NCBI GenBank assembly: GCA_031772625.1
Contig: CM062808.1
Span: 475,847,655 to 475,911,654, forward strand
Length of the DNA: 64,000 nt
Source of the DNA: Pinus tabuliformis
Taxonomy: Eukaryota > Streptophyta > Pinopsida > Pinales > Pinaceae
Direction of reading: 5' to 3'
Positions 46,877 to 58,511 of this stretch are shown here, one piece after another. The first letter of the stretch is position 1; each line of letters begins with the position of its first letter. The notes beneath the pieces are model-generated. The model had not been told where the DNA came from and searched no databases. It worked only from the letters and a program-made list of their open reading frames with translations. Made by a program: the position numbers and the translations under genes.

Positions 46877-48050
46877 TCTTTGTTTCTTTCTGATTTTGAA
46901 AAAAAAAAAAATGTGTATAAGCCTGAAAACCAATCCCAGATTGGCAGTCTTATACAGAAAATATGGAGTGAAAATCAGGGACACCTGACACTATATTTTC
47001 CAAAAAAAAAAAAAAAAAAAAATCTCTCTCTCTTTCCATCCTCACTTCACCTTCACTTCATTTCACTTCACCTTCATCATTTTTCATCTCCATCTCACTT
47101 CATTCCATTTCATCATCACTTCATTCCATTCATTCCATCTCATACCATCAATAAAAGTCCCTTTCAGGACTATTTCCATTCAGTTAGTCTTTTTCTAACT
47201 AACTTTGTGCAGTTAAAGGGGAGATGTCTTAGTTTCCGCAGCTGGAAACCGTTTCCGCAGCTCGCACCAGTTTCCGCAGCCAGAAACGATTTCCGCAGCC
47301 AGCATCACTCTGTCTCTATAGCCAGCAGCACTCTGTTTTCAAAGAAAAATCTCAGTCAAAGGTTAACATCATCATCACCAAAGGCAGCAAGGATATGAGG
47401 CACCTGCAGGATCAAAAAGCAATAATGGATCAAAAGCCTTAATCAACAAATGGCAAAATTCAAAAGGTATGATCAAAATATTTACCAAACAACAATTTAA
47501 TGTCATTTGTATGCATAGTTATTAGATCATGGAAATTGCATTAAATACAATGATTTGATACGGCTAGATCCATATCTCTCCACTTCCACGATGATAATCC
47601 ACCTCATTCCTTTCTAACGGTCCCATAATCACTCTTAATTTAAACTCGAAATGGGACTGCACTTTCATTTATTGGCCGTACGAGGAAGAAGTGACCTACT
47701 GTACTACATCTTCTCCCCACCATAATTTCCGCAGCCAACGTTGAGACGTGGCGTAAGTCATCTAATCCCAACAGGACTCAGCCGTTATCCTGCCATTATC
47801 ACTCCACTCCCGCATGCGTTGAACTCATTCCTGTTATTTATCCATTACTCCCTCGCACTCATACTATTTTCTACTCTCCATTTCCGCTGCAACCTCCATA
47901 GCTCTGCTCTAAACCCTGATTATAGTCACTGAATACGCTTCGCATTCCGACTACAGCCACTCCACCTACCGTAAAAATCCCGTAATCAGCTCGTTTTTCC
48001 CTTGAACGTCCACATACAGTAAAATCTTCAGCCGGGGTTGAAAGTCGAGA
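46877..48050 (+). other. C spacer between pol and the 3' gene, with motif cluster
   Basis: Non-coding. It holds an A-run near 47002-47021, a CT-rich stretch with CACTTCATTCCA-like repeats (about 47022-47150) and a second set of four TTTCCGCAGC motifs (47232-47300). One further copy is near 47726. The plus-strand open frame over 46880-47398 is made of homopolymer and simple repeats and is not credible. Confidence 0.7.
47232..47302 (+). promoter_or_regulatory. Second set of four phased TTTCCGCAGC motifs, upstream of the C 3' gene
   Basis: Motifs start at about 47232, 47251, 47270 and 47290 (spacing 19, 19, 20 bp). The linker CTCGCACCAG is shared with the LTR cluster, so the two clusters are related by descent. 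It lies about 750 bp upstream of the ATG at 48051 and could act as an internal promoter element; that is inference. Confidence 0.65.
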
Positions 48051-49631
48051 ATGGGAAAGTTACTCAGAGCGGAACCTGAGGGCCCAAAGTACCTGGAAGG
48101 GTATCCGCAGACAAAGGAATCACTGAAGAAAGCGAAGTGGCTAAAGTTTATCCAAAAATTCAGAGGGTATAATAAGGAAGTCACTAAAACCTTCGCTCGG
48201 TCCTTTAATGGACACGTAGTGGAGGTAGGGGATTTGAAATTTCCAGTCACAGAGGACACCATAGCAGCAGCGACCAGTTTGCTACAAGTGGGAGACATAT
48301 GGTTTAAAAACAGAGGTCTGGATGATCAGGGATGGAAAGTCATGCTTAAAAATCCAGGCATGGACACTTCTATATTTACTAAAGGTATTCCTGTGCATGT
48401 AATCAAGGAAGAATGGTCTACACTATTATTACTTGTTCAGAAGTTTATTACATGCGAAGGCCACTTTGGCACCATGTACATGTACCATGCAAGGATTATG
48501 ATGAATTTCATAGAAGGCCATACCCTTAACTTACCTTACTTCCTGTTAGCAAGCCTAAAGAAAATGAGTTCCATTGTCCAGAAACATGTAGGCCATATGG
48601 AATCACACCTTTATCATCATGGGCTCATCAGAATTCTCATTGAGGATCAATTGAAAAATAATAATGATACTTGGGAAAAAAATTTAATCAGAAATCACTT
48701 CCAAGAAGTAACTGAAGCTTCCGCTAGCAGTTCTCCAAAAATCCCAAAAAGGAGTAGGAGGAGAGATAGAAATGTCACAGTCCAGGATCTTCCTACAATA
48801 GAAACTCAGGAAATTGTTCAAGAAAAAGAAGGGGAGGAAGCTAGAAATAAAAAGCAGAAGAAGGATAAAGGAAAAATAATTGTTCAAGAGACATATCCAT
48901 CCCCTGAACCATCTGTAGAAGAAGAGTCTCAAACTCTGGCCGACAGATTAGCATACCTTCATGCTGCTGCCACTGAAAAGAGAAAACAAAAAGAAAAACA
49001 GAGTGCCCAGAAAGAGAGCACTAGTCCATATGTGAGAAGAAGCAGTAGGCTCAAAGAAAAGAAGGAAGTGACCCAAGAAAAACAATCACACTTCATTGAT
49101 CTAAGTGAGGGAACGCCTCAAACTCAGCCTGACATTGAGCCATCTCCTCCACGTGAGGAAAGTCCTTTTCGACCAGAAAGGGAGAACAGTCCTCCTTCAC
49201 CGGAATTCGAATTCAGACCAAGAAAAACACCTGAGGTAGATTCCACCCAGCAAGAAGCATATAATTATTTGGAATCCTTGGAGCAATCTGTTGCAGGACC
49301 CAGTGTCACCTTGCCACTTGATGCACAAGTGCAGTCCCTAAAACAAGAAGTATTTGAACTGGAAGTCCTGAATAGGCATATTAAACAAGAGAATGAAGCA
49401 TTGAAAGAACAAAGTAAAGTGGACAAGATTGTCCATGAAAATACCATGCTTCACTTAGGACTGTGGCAAAAGAAGAATAGAAAGCTGAAGAAAAAATGCA
49501 AGAAGCTGAGCAGGGCACTGATTAACTTGAAGTTCAGATGTCTAGTTAAGAAACCAAGGACCATTTTGGCAACAAGGAGAAAGAAAAGAAGGCTGGATGT
49601 TCTTGCAGAAGCATCAGAGCACATGGATTGA
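48051..49631 (+). CDS. C 3' gene: homologue of the A LTR-encoded protein
   Basis: An intact 526-codon frame starting MGKLLRAEPEG. Residues 1-210 align collinearly with the A LTR protein: EVTK (43-46), FPV (64-66), WFKN (84-87), TCEG (134-137), HHGL (189-192), each offset by only four or five residues. Then comes a charged Lys/Glu/Pro/Ser middle with a basic VRRSSRLKEKK patch, and a coiled coil at about 425-490 followed by a strongly basic end. It sits in the position of the Athila env-like frame, but no signal peptide or membrane segment is seen. Function unknown. A nucleic-acid-binding, self-associating protein is compatible with the basic patches and coiled coil. Confidence 0.82.
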   Translation: MGKLLRAEPEGPKYLEGYPQTKESLKKAKWLKFIQKFRGYNKEVTKTFARSFNGHVVEVGDLKFPVTEDTIAAATSLLQVGDIWFKNRGLDDQGWKVMLKNPGMDTSIFTKGIPVHVIKEEWSTLLLLVQKFITCEGHFGTMYMYHARIMMNFIEGHTLNLPYFLLASLKKMSSIVQKHVGHMESHLYHHGLIRILIEDQLKNNNDTWEKNLIRNHFQEVTEASASSSPKIPKRSRRRDRNVTVQDLPTIETQEIVQEKEGEEARNKKQKKDKGKIIVQETYPSPEPSVEEESQTLADRLAYLHAAATEKRKQKEKQSAQKESTSPYVRRSSRLKEKKEVTQEKQSHFIDLSEGTPQTQPDIEPSPPREESPFRPERENSPPSPEFEFRPRKTPEVDSTQQEAYNYLESLEQSVAGPSVTLPLDAQVQSLKQEVFELEVLNRHIKQENEALKEQSKVDKIVHENTMLHLGLWQKKNRKLKKKCKKLSRALINLKFRCLVKKPRTILATRRKKRRLDVLAEASEHMD

Positions 49632-49678
49632 GGAAAAGAACTAAGTTTTGGTTGCATGAGGACATGCAACATCTTCAC

Positions 49679-49688
49679 AGTGGGGGTA
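49679..49688 (+). other. C polypurine tract
   Basis: AGTGGGGGTA directly abuts the 3' LTR. It is the expected plus-strand primer position. Confidence 0.8.
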
Positions 49689-51520
49689 TGTAGAGCCTTG
49701 AACCTGTACCTTTCCATACACCTCTCAACCTCTTTTTCCCACTCATTTCATCACCCAAGTCGGTTAAATCATTGTATTTAAGGACTTTTTACATGGTTTT
49801 ATAACTCTGCTAATGACTGTTGTTTGGTATAGTATTTTGGTTCAGAATGTTGCGTTTCCGCAGCCAACACAGGTTTTCCGCAGCTGATCCAGGTTTCCGC
49901 AGCTCGCACCAGATTCCGCAGCTGTTTTATTAAATGATATGTTACAGGTGTCCTCTGAGAAGATGAGCCACATGGGCAAGTTCCATGGATCAAGGACATG
50001 GTACGTGTCCCTCCAAATCACCCAGAATAACCATAAAAGCCAGCGGTCAACGAGGAGGCAAATACCGGTCAACATGAGTGTCCAGCGGTGGCACAGCTGT
50101 GCATTACTCTGCTTTTTGGCACGTGAAGCTAGGTGGCATCATCCTCAACCACGGAGACGATCTAGAAACACGAATCCAACATCCATACTCTCCGGATTGA
50201 ATGATCACTATGACCGTTACCTAGATCTGAGGACGTAGAGGATTTACGTGTTTTCAAACAGCTGATCGAATAGCATAGATTTCATTAAATCAGTTTGCTT
50301 TCTTTCCTATAAATAAAGCGTCCTTGAACGCTATGTAGTTAGTCGTTGATATATGTAATTTTGAACTCCCCGCTGTACTTTACATTTGATGCTTAATACA
50401 TGAGAAGACTGTTCTGCATTTAAGCGTGTAATTGCTCTTTCAACCGACTGAAGTAGGCAGAGGGCCCCTGTTTGCTGAAGTCCTGTATAGTAACTTTAAT
50501 TTCTTGCATTCCTTTCTTTTGTTTCATGTATAATAGTTGTACAGATATCTTTCAATTTGCTGCGTTTTCAACATGTATATTAGCTGTACATAAACTTTGA
50601 ATTCTGCTGATTTACATTTCTGCACTTTTATGTTCATGACTGATTAGTGTGTTATGCAGGTTTCTTAGGTGTGCCCGGGACAGTTTCCTTTCTTTTCTTT
50701 TTCATAACTAGTGACATTCGTGATCATCTTGTCTATGTTGCTGACCTTCATTGTTTTGCAGCTTTAATTTTCCTTACTGTCAATTCTTTAATTTGCATAT
50801 TTACTTTTTGCTCTTAGATATCAAGTTGTTCATCTATTGATGGTTCCTTTTCCATAATCAAACATCTTTATTGAGAGCCAAAATATCACTTAACACAGCT
50901 TGGTTTAGTTTGCTTAGAACTCACATTACTTGACTTATTCCTAACTATTTCTTGTATGATAAATTCAGCTGAAAGGCAGAAGTTAAGAGGAAGTTAAAGT
51001 ATTTGTGACTAGTCTTTCTTTTATGTAGTTTCACTTCAATTTCACATTGCTTAAACATTTCATGATATCTTTTCATAGAGAGGATTGAGTTGAAGGGTTG
51101 AAATAGTGTGAGATAGTTGTTTTTACTTTTAGTTGGATTTAACATAGATTTCATTTTCACTTTCTTGCAGCAGCAGAGATACTGGGCCGATGTCATTAGT
51201 CTTTTATTTGATGTCTTCATTTTCCTTTAAGAGTTGATTTTATTTCAGTTGTTGTTCAAGCTTTCTTGTAGAATACTTTTTAAGTTTTGAGAAATCATTT
51301 AGAGCTCACCACAATCACCCACATTTCACTTGCTTTATTTCATTTCCATCACATCACAGTAGGAAAGATATATTTGAAAACAAACTTAAAAAACTAAAAA
51401 CGACAAAAGATTAAGAAAACAGTTACCTAAGTACATATAGTACACCTCACTTCATCAGCTTACGAGCCCCGGGTTGCCATTTAAAATTTGCAATTTAGAC
51501 ATCACTAAATTGACCAAACA
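49689..51520 (+). repeat. C 3' LTR (1832 bp)
   Basis: The pair of 39068-40901, with the same ends, TATA box (50308-50316) and TTCCGCAGC cluster (about 49854-49924). The ATTAT target duplication follows at 51521-51525. Confidence 0.94.
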
Positions 51521-51525
51521 ATTAT

Positions 51526-51766
51526 TGTTTCTGTGCCCCATAGAATCCCTCTATTGTTATTTTTGTGGCTTTATATTATTATTGTTAGGTCGGCTGGATT
51601 ATATTGTGACTCCTTAGACTCCTATATATAGAAAGGAGGTTTTGTCATTTGTAACATCCAAGAATTGTTCATTTATGTAATGTAAAGGAGGTTGCCCCCT
51701 CGAAGAGGCTGAATTCTAAGGCGTTGATCTATCTTTTCTATCTTTTCTTGAGCTGGTTTCATAACA
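51526..51766 (+). repeat. D 5' LTR, second piece
   Basis: It continues D's LTR after C and matches 57052-57292. It holds a CTATATATAG box near 51628 and ends CATAACA next to the primer site. Confidence 0.92.
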
Positions 51767-51768
51767 TT

Positions 51769-51780
51769 TGGTATCAGAGC
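51769..51780 (+). other. D primer binding site
   Basis: TGGTATCAGAGC is the standard site complementary to plant initiator methionine tRNA. It begins two bases after the LTR. Confidence 0.92.
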
Positions 51781-52445
51781 TTTGGATTCTAGGGTTTCGC
51801 TGCTCCAAACAGGTCATCGTGGAATTTTCGCTATAACTTTGTTTCTGTGACGTTTCAGAAGTCGCAAAAAAAACCCATTTGAGAAGAATTGGCGCTGAAC
51901 CTTGGGTCCAAATTTCAGAGCTTTTCACGCAATATTTTTGGAGATATGATCTGAGGAAGTTGGTCTTTTTGCAGACTCCTGAATTACATTCAAAACAGGT
52001 GACCTGGGGAAAATCGTCATAACTTTCTCTCTGAGGATCGGATTGAAATTTCGTAAAAAGGTACAGAAAGAGGACGGACTGTAGTTTCTTTTGGGTGTTT
52101 TTTAGATCCAAGGGTCGAAACAGTGACTCGCGGCACGTCGTACAAGTTAGCTCTACTGAACTAGTCTATAATCAAGTCACTGTGGGAGATTTCGCATAAC
52201 TCTTCCTTGGAGAATCCAATTTGGGTCAGACTTGTGGCATTGGAAAGAGGACACAGAGAGCTACTACAGGGCATAAGTTCAAAACTATATCACTGGAAAG
52301 TACAGAGATACATCAGAGGCAATATCGAGCTCCTACAAAGTGAAAAAAGGTGTGTAGATTTTTTTAAATTTTTGCTTAAGCTTGGTTTGAAAATTAATTT
52401 TGAAGGAATTCAAAGGGCATAGTAGAGCATTATTATCGGTAACTG
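51781..52445 (+). other. D leader
   Basis: About 665 bp between the primer site and the gag start. No coding frame or structure stands out. Confidence 0.7.
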
Positions 52446-55400
52446 ATGCCCCGAGGAAAGAAAATGCAAACACCTAGTAAGGAACCTGAAAGCTCTAGCA
52501 TGACTCATGAAGAAGAGGAAGAAATGCTACATGATATATCAAAATTACAAGAACAAGTGCAACAAATGTCACGCTCACAAAAGTTAACAGATGCTAAGAT
52601 AAATGGCGTGGAAGCTAAGATGAATGGCATGTAAGCTAAGATGGACAATTTGAAGATAGATTTGAACACAAATTTGAAGACGGGCATGGCAGATTTGAAG
52701 ACAGATTTGACTAATTTTCTACAAGAAATACTTACTAATGGTGAAAAGGTAGTAAAGGAAACTCATGATGAGAACAAAAGAAATGTTAATCATGATTCCA
52801 TAGATGCTAATGTTGGATCGAAGAATCACCATATTCCAAAAATCGATATGAGGAAGTTTGATGGCAAGGATCCCGCCACATGGATATTACAGATGGAGCA
52901 ATTCTTCGATCTCAATAATGTGCAAAACACACAAAAGGTACGTATGGCAACTTTATATTTGGAACCAAATCAGTTTGTATGGTATCAATGGCTTTGTTCT
53001 CGTAAACAATTTATCACTTGGGCAATTTTTACGGAAGAATTGATAGCACATTATGAGGATACAAAAAGCAACACTTTTTTTAGCCAATTGATAAGTCTCA
53101 AACAAAAGGGTTCAATAATGGAGCACATTGAGGAGTTCCAAAAATTGAACATAAGGGTAAAAGATATTCCAGAGGAGCATAGGATTGATGTGTTCATAGG
53201 GTCTTTAAAGGATAATATCCAACATGATGTGCGCCTTTGGGAACCTGATTCATTAGAGAAGGCATTCAGGTTAGCAAGAAAAATGGAAAGCAAAATTATG
53301 GCAACTAGGAAGCATACCATTCACAACTATAAAGACGGAAGTGTTGTTGCCCATAGTCTTCCACAACCTACAAGGTTGACACCACAACAATTGGAAGAAA
53401 AAAGAGCAAAAGGGCTTTGTTACAATTGTGATAGCAAATACACAAAAGGTCATAAGTGTGCTGAGAAGAAATTATTCTACATAGATTGTGAAGAGGAAGA
53501 AGAAAAGGAGCAAGAAAGGTCAAAAGAAGAGGATATATTCCAGGAACAAAGCCTAGATGAAGAACAAATAAATCCGACCATATCTTGTAATGCATTGGCG
53601 GGAATTACCACTCCTCAAACCATCAAGATAGAAGGACAAATCAAGAAGAAAAAGGTAATAGTGTTGATTGATTCAGGAAGCACCCACAATTTTATTCATT
53701 GTAGGGTAGCAAAAGAATTGAATTGCTTCCTATATCCAGCACCAGAGTGTCAAGTGATGATTGCAAATGGAGGAACAATAAATTGTTCTGGAAAGTGCCA
53801 TAATATCAAGCTATCCATGGGAGAATATGTATTGACTAGCCCAATGCTTTCCATTCCAATGGGAGGTGCTGATGTTGTACTAGGAGTCCAATGGCTACAA
53901 TCCTTGGGTACAATAGCTTTTAATTTTCAAGAACTTTTCATGAAATTTTCTGTGGAAGGAAAGGAAGTTGAATTAAGGGGTATTGCAGGGAAACCAGGAA
54001 AGATAATCAGCTCTAATGGCATGACAAAGCTTCTAAAAAAGGAGCAAAGAGGTGTAATTGCACAATTATGTTCGCTAGATGTTTCCACATTGGAATCATC
54101 TATTTCTCCAGATCTCCAAAAAGTCCTGGACAATCATTCCAAGGTATTTGAGACTCCCAAAGGTCTCCCACCTATGCGTGATCATGATCATGCTATTCAT
54201 CTGATTCCAGGAAGTGTTCCTCCAAACATCAGGCCGTACAGATATCCATATGTCCAAAAAAGTGAAATTGAACGTATGGTTGCAGAAATGCTAGAGGCTG
54301 GTATAATTCAACCGAGTCAAAGTTCTTTCTCAGCTCCAGTAGTATTGGTGCACAAGAAGGATGGATCATGGCGCATGTGTCCAGATTATAGGGAGCTCAA
54401 CAAGCTCACTATTAAAGATAAGTTCCCCATTCCTGTCATTGATGAATTACTGGATGAATTGCATGGATCAATTTACTTCACCAAGTTGGATCTTCGTTCG
54501 GGATATCATCAAATCAGAATGAAGATTGAAGACATTCCGAAAACGGCATTTAGAACTCATGAGGGTCATTATGAATTTTTGGTCATGCCTTTTGGCCTTA
54601 CCAATGCACCTTCAACATTTCAAGGTTTGATGAATTCAATTTTCAAACCATTCCTTAGAAAATTTGTGTTAGTATTTTTTGATGATATACTAATCTACAG
54701 CAAGTCTTGGAAGGATCATGTTGAACATGTTGACAAGGTGCTACAACTATTGGAGGAGAAACAATTATATGCAAAAAGATCCAAATGTTTCTTTGGAGTC
54801 CAGGAGGTGGAATATTTGGGTCATATTGTATCTCATGAAGGAGTTAAGGTAGACCCTAGCAAAATTAAAGCCATTAAGGAATGGAAAATCCCCACATCCA
54901 TAAAGCATCTGCGAGGATTTCTTGGGTTGACAGGGTATTATCGCAAGTTTGTTAAGAATTATGGGAGAATAGCAGCACCTCTAACAACATTATTGAAGAA
55001 AGATTCATTTTCATGGACTCCGGAAGCAACAAAGGCCTTTGAACATCTTAAAGAGGCAATGTGCCAAGCACCGGTCTTAGCTACACCGGACTTCACAAAA
55101 ACCTTTATTGTGGAATGTGATGCTTCAGGAAATGGAATTGGTGCTGTTCTAATGCAAGATGAAAGACCCATTGCTTTTGAAAGTCGTCCAATCAAGGGAA
55201 AGTTTTTAAGCAAAGCTATTTATGAGAAGGAAATGTTGGCAATACTCCATGCACTTAAGAAATGGCGACCCTACCTAATGGGAAGACACTTCAAGGTAAA
55301 AACGGATCATGATAGCCTTAAATACTTTTTAGAACAAAGATTATCCTCTGAAGAGCAACAAAAGTGGGTCACAAAGATGTTGGGTTATGACTTTGAAATC

Positions 55401-56930
55401 ATCTACAAAAAAGGGAAGCAAAATGTGGTGGCAGATGCACTCTCAAGAAAGGATGAGGATGTGGAAGCATTGTTGTGTGCCATTTCTATTATCCAACCAG
55501 ATTGGATAAACGAAGCAAAGGAGGAATGGAAGAATGACGAAGAAGTGTGGGCACTTATTCGAAAGCTACAACAAGATTCCAGTACTTCTGATACATTTAG
55601 CTGGCAAAATGATTCGTTATGGTACAAAGATCGCTTATACCTCTGTAAGAATTCCCAGCTAAAACAAAAGATTCTTATGGAATTGCACACTTCTCCCTTA
55701 GGAGGGCACTCAGGATTTTTAAAAACTTACCACAGGGTTAAGAAGGAATTTTTTTGGGATGGCCTTAAATCAGATATTCAAAAGTTTGTGGCGGAATGTT
55801 TGGTTTGCCAACAAAATAAAGTTGAAACAATTAAGACACCGGGTCTATTACAACCTTTATCCATTCCAAGCCAACGTTGGGAGGAGGTTTCAATGGATTT
55901 TATCACAGGTTTACCCAAGTCTGAGGGAAAGAGTGTCATCATGGTGGTAGTTGACAGACTTACCAAGTATGCACACTTTTGTGCATTATCACATCCATTT
56001 AAAGCCAGTACAGTTTCTACTGCATTTATGGAAACAGTTCAAAAGCTACATGGAAACCCAAAGATTATTGTAAGTGACAGAGATCCCATTTTCACTGGAA
56101 ATTTTTGGACAGAATTATTTTCTTGTCTTGGTACTCAGTTAGCTCATAGCTCATCTTATCATCCTCAATCTGATGGGCAAACTGAGATAGTAAACAAATG
56201 TTTGGAAGGATATCTTCGTTGCTTTGTATCTGATAAACAGACACAATGGGTCAAATGGTTGCCTCTGGCTGAATGGTGGTATAACACTTCCTTCCATACA
56301 GCAACAAAAATGACCCCATTTATGGCACTTTATGGGTATCAACCACCATCCATCACATCATATTTAAGAGAAAATTCTAAGGTTCAGGCAGTGGAACATC
56401 ACATCGAACATCAACAACAAGTCCTCCAACTCTTAAAGGATAACCTCGTGTTGGCACAAAATAGAATGAAACAACAGGCAGATCAACATCGCAGTGAAAG
56501 AAGTTTTGATGTAGGTGATTGGGTATTCCTACGGCTACAACCATATAAGCAAATGTCCCTAAAGCAAGCTAAGAAGGATAATAAATTATCACCAAAGTAT
56601 TATGGTCCGTACAAGGTGTTGCAAAAGATTGGTACTATGGCATACAAATTGGAGCTTCCTGCAGCTTCTCGATTGCACCCAGTTTTCCATGTTTCATGTT
56701 TAAAGAAGGTTATAGGCGACAAGCTCCCAGTTCAAACAATATTGCCAGAACTTGACGAGGAAGGAAAAATTATATTGGAACCGGAAGCAGTCACAGAAAC
56801 AAGAACTCGACAGCTACGAAATCGATCAATTTCAGAGTATCTTATCAAGTGGAAGAACTTATCCGCTGAAGATTCCACATGGGAGGATGAGAATTTTATG
56901 CAGAAGTATCCAGAACTACTCAAGCGTTGA
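52446..56930 (+). CDS. D gag-pol with chromodomain
   Basis: It starts [17 protein letters not shown] and continues in one frame to 56930. Counting from 52641: gag core near residues 70-200 ([20 protein letters not shown]), zinc knuckle near 255 ([14 protein letters not shown]), and protease with [12 protein letters not shown] near 345. RT runs from about 530 to 780 ([20 protein letters not shown] near 678). RNase H is near 815-930 ([16 protein letters not shown]). Integrase has its zinc site near 1015-1065, a core with [14 protein letters not shown] and [13 protein letters not shown], and a [10 protein letters not shown] tail near 1320. The C-terminal chromodomain ([21 protein letters not shown]) targets insertion to marked chromatin in this family. 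Nearly whole, with about one break. Confidence 0.92.
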
Positions 56931-56945
56931 GGACAACACTTTTTT

Positions 56946-56959
56946 GAAGGAGAGGGGCA
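56946..56959 (+). other. D polypurine tract
   Basis: GAAGGAGAGGGGCA abuts the 3' LTR. Confidence 0.85.
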
Positions 56960-57292
56960 TGTTGGGTCCCTATAATACTAGTGATTACCCCATTACTATT
57001 GTAGTTATACCCCTTATTTATATTGTTGTGCCCCTATTACCCCCATATTATTATTTCCGTGCCCCATAGAATCCCTCTATTGTTATTTTTGTGGCTTTAT
57101 ATTATTATTGTTAGGTCGGCTGGATTATATTGTGACTCCTTAGACTCCTATATATAGAAAGGAGGTTTTGTCATTTGTATCATCCAAGAATTGTTCATTT
57201 ATGTAATGTAAAGGAGGTTGCCCCCTCGAAGAGGCTGAATTCTAAGGCGTTAATCTATCTTTTCTATCTTTTCTTGAGTTGGTTTCATAACA
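56960..57292 (+). repeat. D 3' LTR (333 bp)
   Basis: Begins TGTTGGGTCCC and ends TTTCATAACA. It is the uninterrupted partner of 38976-39067 plus 51526-51766, and is followed by TGCTC (57293-57297). Confidence 0.94.
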
Positions 57293-57297
57293 TGCTC

Positions 57298-58380
57298 CTC
57301 CTCCTCTGGATCTTCGGGTTCCTCCTTCTGGATCTTCGTGGTGGCAATGGTGGCATTGGGCTCCACATCGATAATCTGCTTCCCTTTGTCATTCCCCTTG
57401 TTGGGTTCTGACTCAGAGTCGGAACATGCATCTGATTCTAAAACCTTTAGCTCAACCACTAGTGACTGCTTGGCCTGACACTCACTTGTGTTGTGAGTGG
57501 AGCTCTTATGGAACTCACACCATTTTCCCGTGTCCTTTTTCGACTTCGCGACACTGTTCTTTGCTTGCAGCTTTGGCGGGTTGTCTTGGGCCACCCCGCC
57601 TTGGCTTTGTCCTTTGTTCTATGGTTTGAGGGCACCTTTCCCTTGCTTCGGATTTGTAGATCCAAAGTCTCGCTTCTTCTGTTTAAACTTTTGCTCGACC
57701 TTGACGACATATCGGTATGCCGTGCCGAGCGAGGAGATGTTCAAGAATTCTATTTCTTCCTGGATGTACTTGTGCAGGCAGTCGTGGTATTTGAGTATCA
57801 AACGCTGCTCTGAATCCTTGATACCCAACTTTGTGCGAAGGGTATGGAAAATATTGGTAAACTCCAGCACGTCTTGGTCCCTTCCTTGCCACAGCGTGGT
57901 CCACTTTATGTATTGATCCTCATAGCTTCCAACAGGGTAGTACTACTCCTTGATGGCATCTCGAAATGAATTCCAGGTGGGTGCGGCTGAAAATAGTGAG
58001 TCGGTACTTTCATCCTTCTGTTCGCAGTAGGTTTCCCACCAGTCCTTGACATGGGGGGCTGCTTTGAGAAGAGCGAAAATAATCTTTTCCCGACTGGGAA
58101 AATCATGAACAGAAAAATAACCCTCTAGCAGATTTAACCATTTATCGATGGCATTTGCGTCTATCTGACCCTTGAATATGGGGATTTCAAAATTAACTTG
58201 TACCTTAAACGGTGTGGTGTTTCCAGAGTAGCTATGGGAAGCTGATGCGTCACCCCTAGGTAACCGCTGAAGGATCTGGGCAAAGTTGTCCATCATTGCG
58301 TTCCTTTGTCGCTCAAGGGCTTCTTCGAGCAAGATTTTGATAGGATTTCCTGCTCCCTCATTTTTCTTTTCATTTGCCAT
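57298..58380 (-). pseudogene. E gag and zinc knuckle, decayed
   Basis: From 58380 leftward the frame starts MANEKKNEGAGNPIKILLEEALERQ and shows a gag core (FEIPIFKGQIDANAIDKWLNLLEGYF, VKDWWETY). It continues through a Lys/Gln-rich stretch to a zinc-knuckle-like CEFHKSSTHNTSEC near 57510. The region ends at the D insertion. A few breaks. Confidence 0.83.
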
Positions 58381-58496
58381 GGGAGGCTGTCGGGTTTTTC
58401 GAGGCTAGTCTTGCAAAGGTTCGACCAGTTCAAGCCCTAACTCCTTATATCCCGACCTCGTTGGGGACATGCAAAGAAAAATAGAGAAAAAGCAGA

Positions 58497-58510
58497 CCGC
58501 TCTCATACCA
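58497..58510 (-). other. E primer binding site
   Basis: In element sense TGGTATGAGAGCGG lies one base after the 5' LTR. It is a one-base variant of the methionine-tRNA site TGGTATCAGAGC. Confidence 0.75.
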
Positions 58511-58511
58511 C

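Larger units (their letters stand above)
39068..51520 (+). mobile_element. Element C: Athila-like Ty3/gypsy retrotransposon with a 3' extra gene
   Basis: LTRs of 1834 and 1832 bp (39068-40901 and 49689-51520) begin TGTAGAGCC and end GACCAAACA. ATTAT is duplicated at both sides. The primer site TGGCACCGTTGCCGGGGAA resembles the aspartate-tRNA type typical of Athila. Order: gag, protease, RT, RNase H, integrase, a 1.2-kb gap, a 526-codon extra gene, polypurine tract, 3' LTR. An extra frame after pol is the Athila layout. LTR differences by eye are about 45, near 2.5%. About three breaks in gag-pol. Confidence 0.92.
38976..57292 (+). mobile_element. Element D: compact Reina-like chromovirus, split by C
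   Basis: LTRs of 333 bp (5' copy in two pieces, 38976-39067 and 51526-51766; 3' copy 56960-57292), TGCTC target duplications, primer site TGGTATCAGAGC, one long gag-pol frame ending in a chromodomain, and about 5.86 kb in total once C is removed. Short LTRs, small size and a chromodomain fit the Reina clade of chromoviruses. By eye about five or six LTR differences in 333 bp. It looks nearly whole, with about one break. Confidence 0.92.

Noticed and set aside
46880-47398. Open frame of about 172 codons after C pol
   Set aside because: It runs through a poly-A run and CT-rich simple repeats (KKKKKK, HFISLHLHHF), with no domain. Composition explains it.
48051-49631. Envelope protein call for the C 3' gene
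   Set aside because: The position fits the Athila env-like frame, but I see no signal peptide, membrane anchor or cysteine pattern. The coiled coil and basic patches point elsewhere.
57497-57916. Plus-strand frame of about 139 codons in E gag
   Set aside because: It is antisense to recognisable gag sequence, with no family resemblance of its own.
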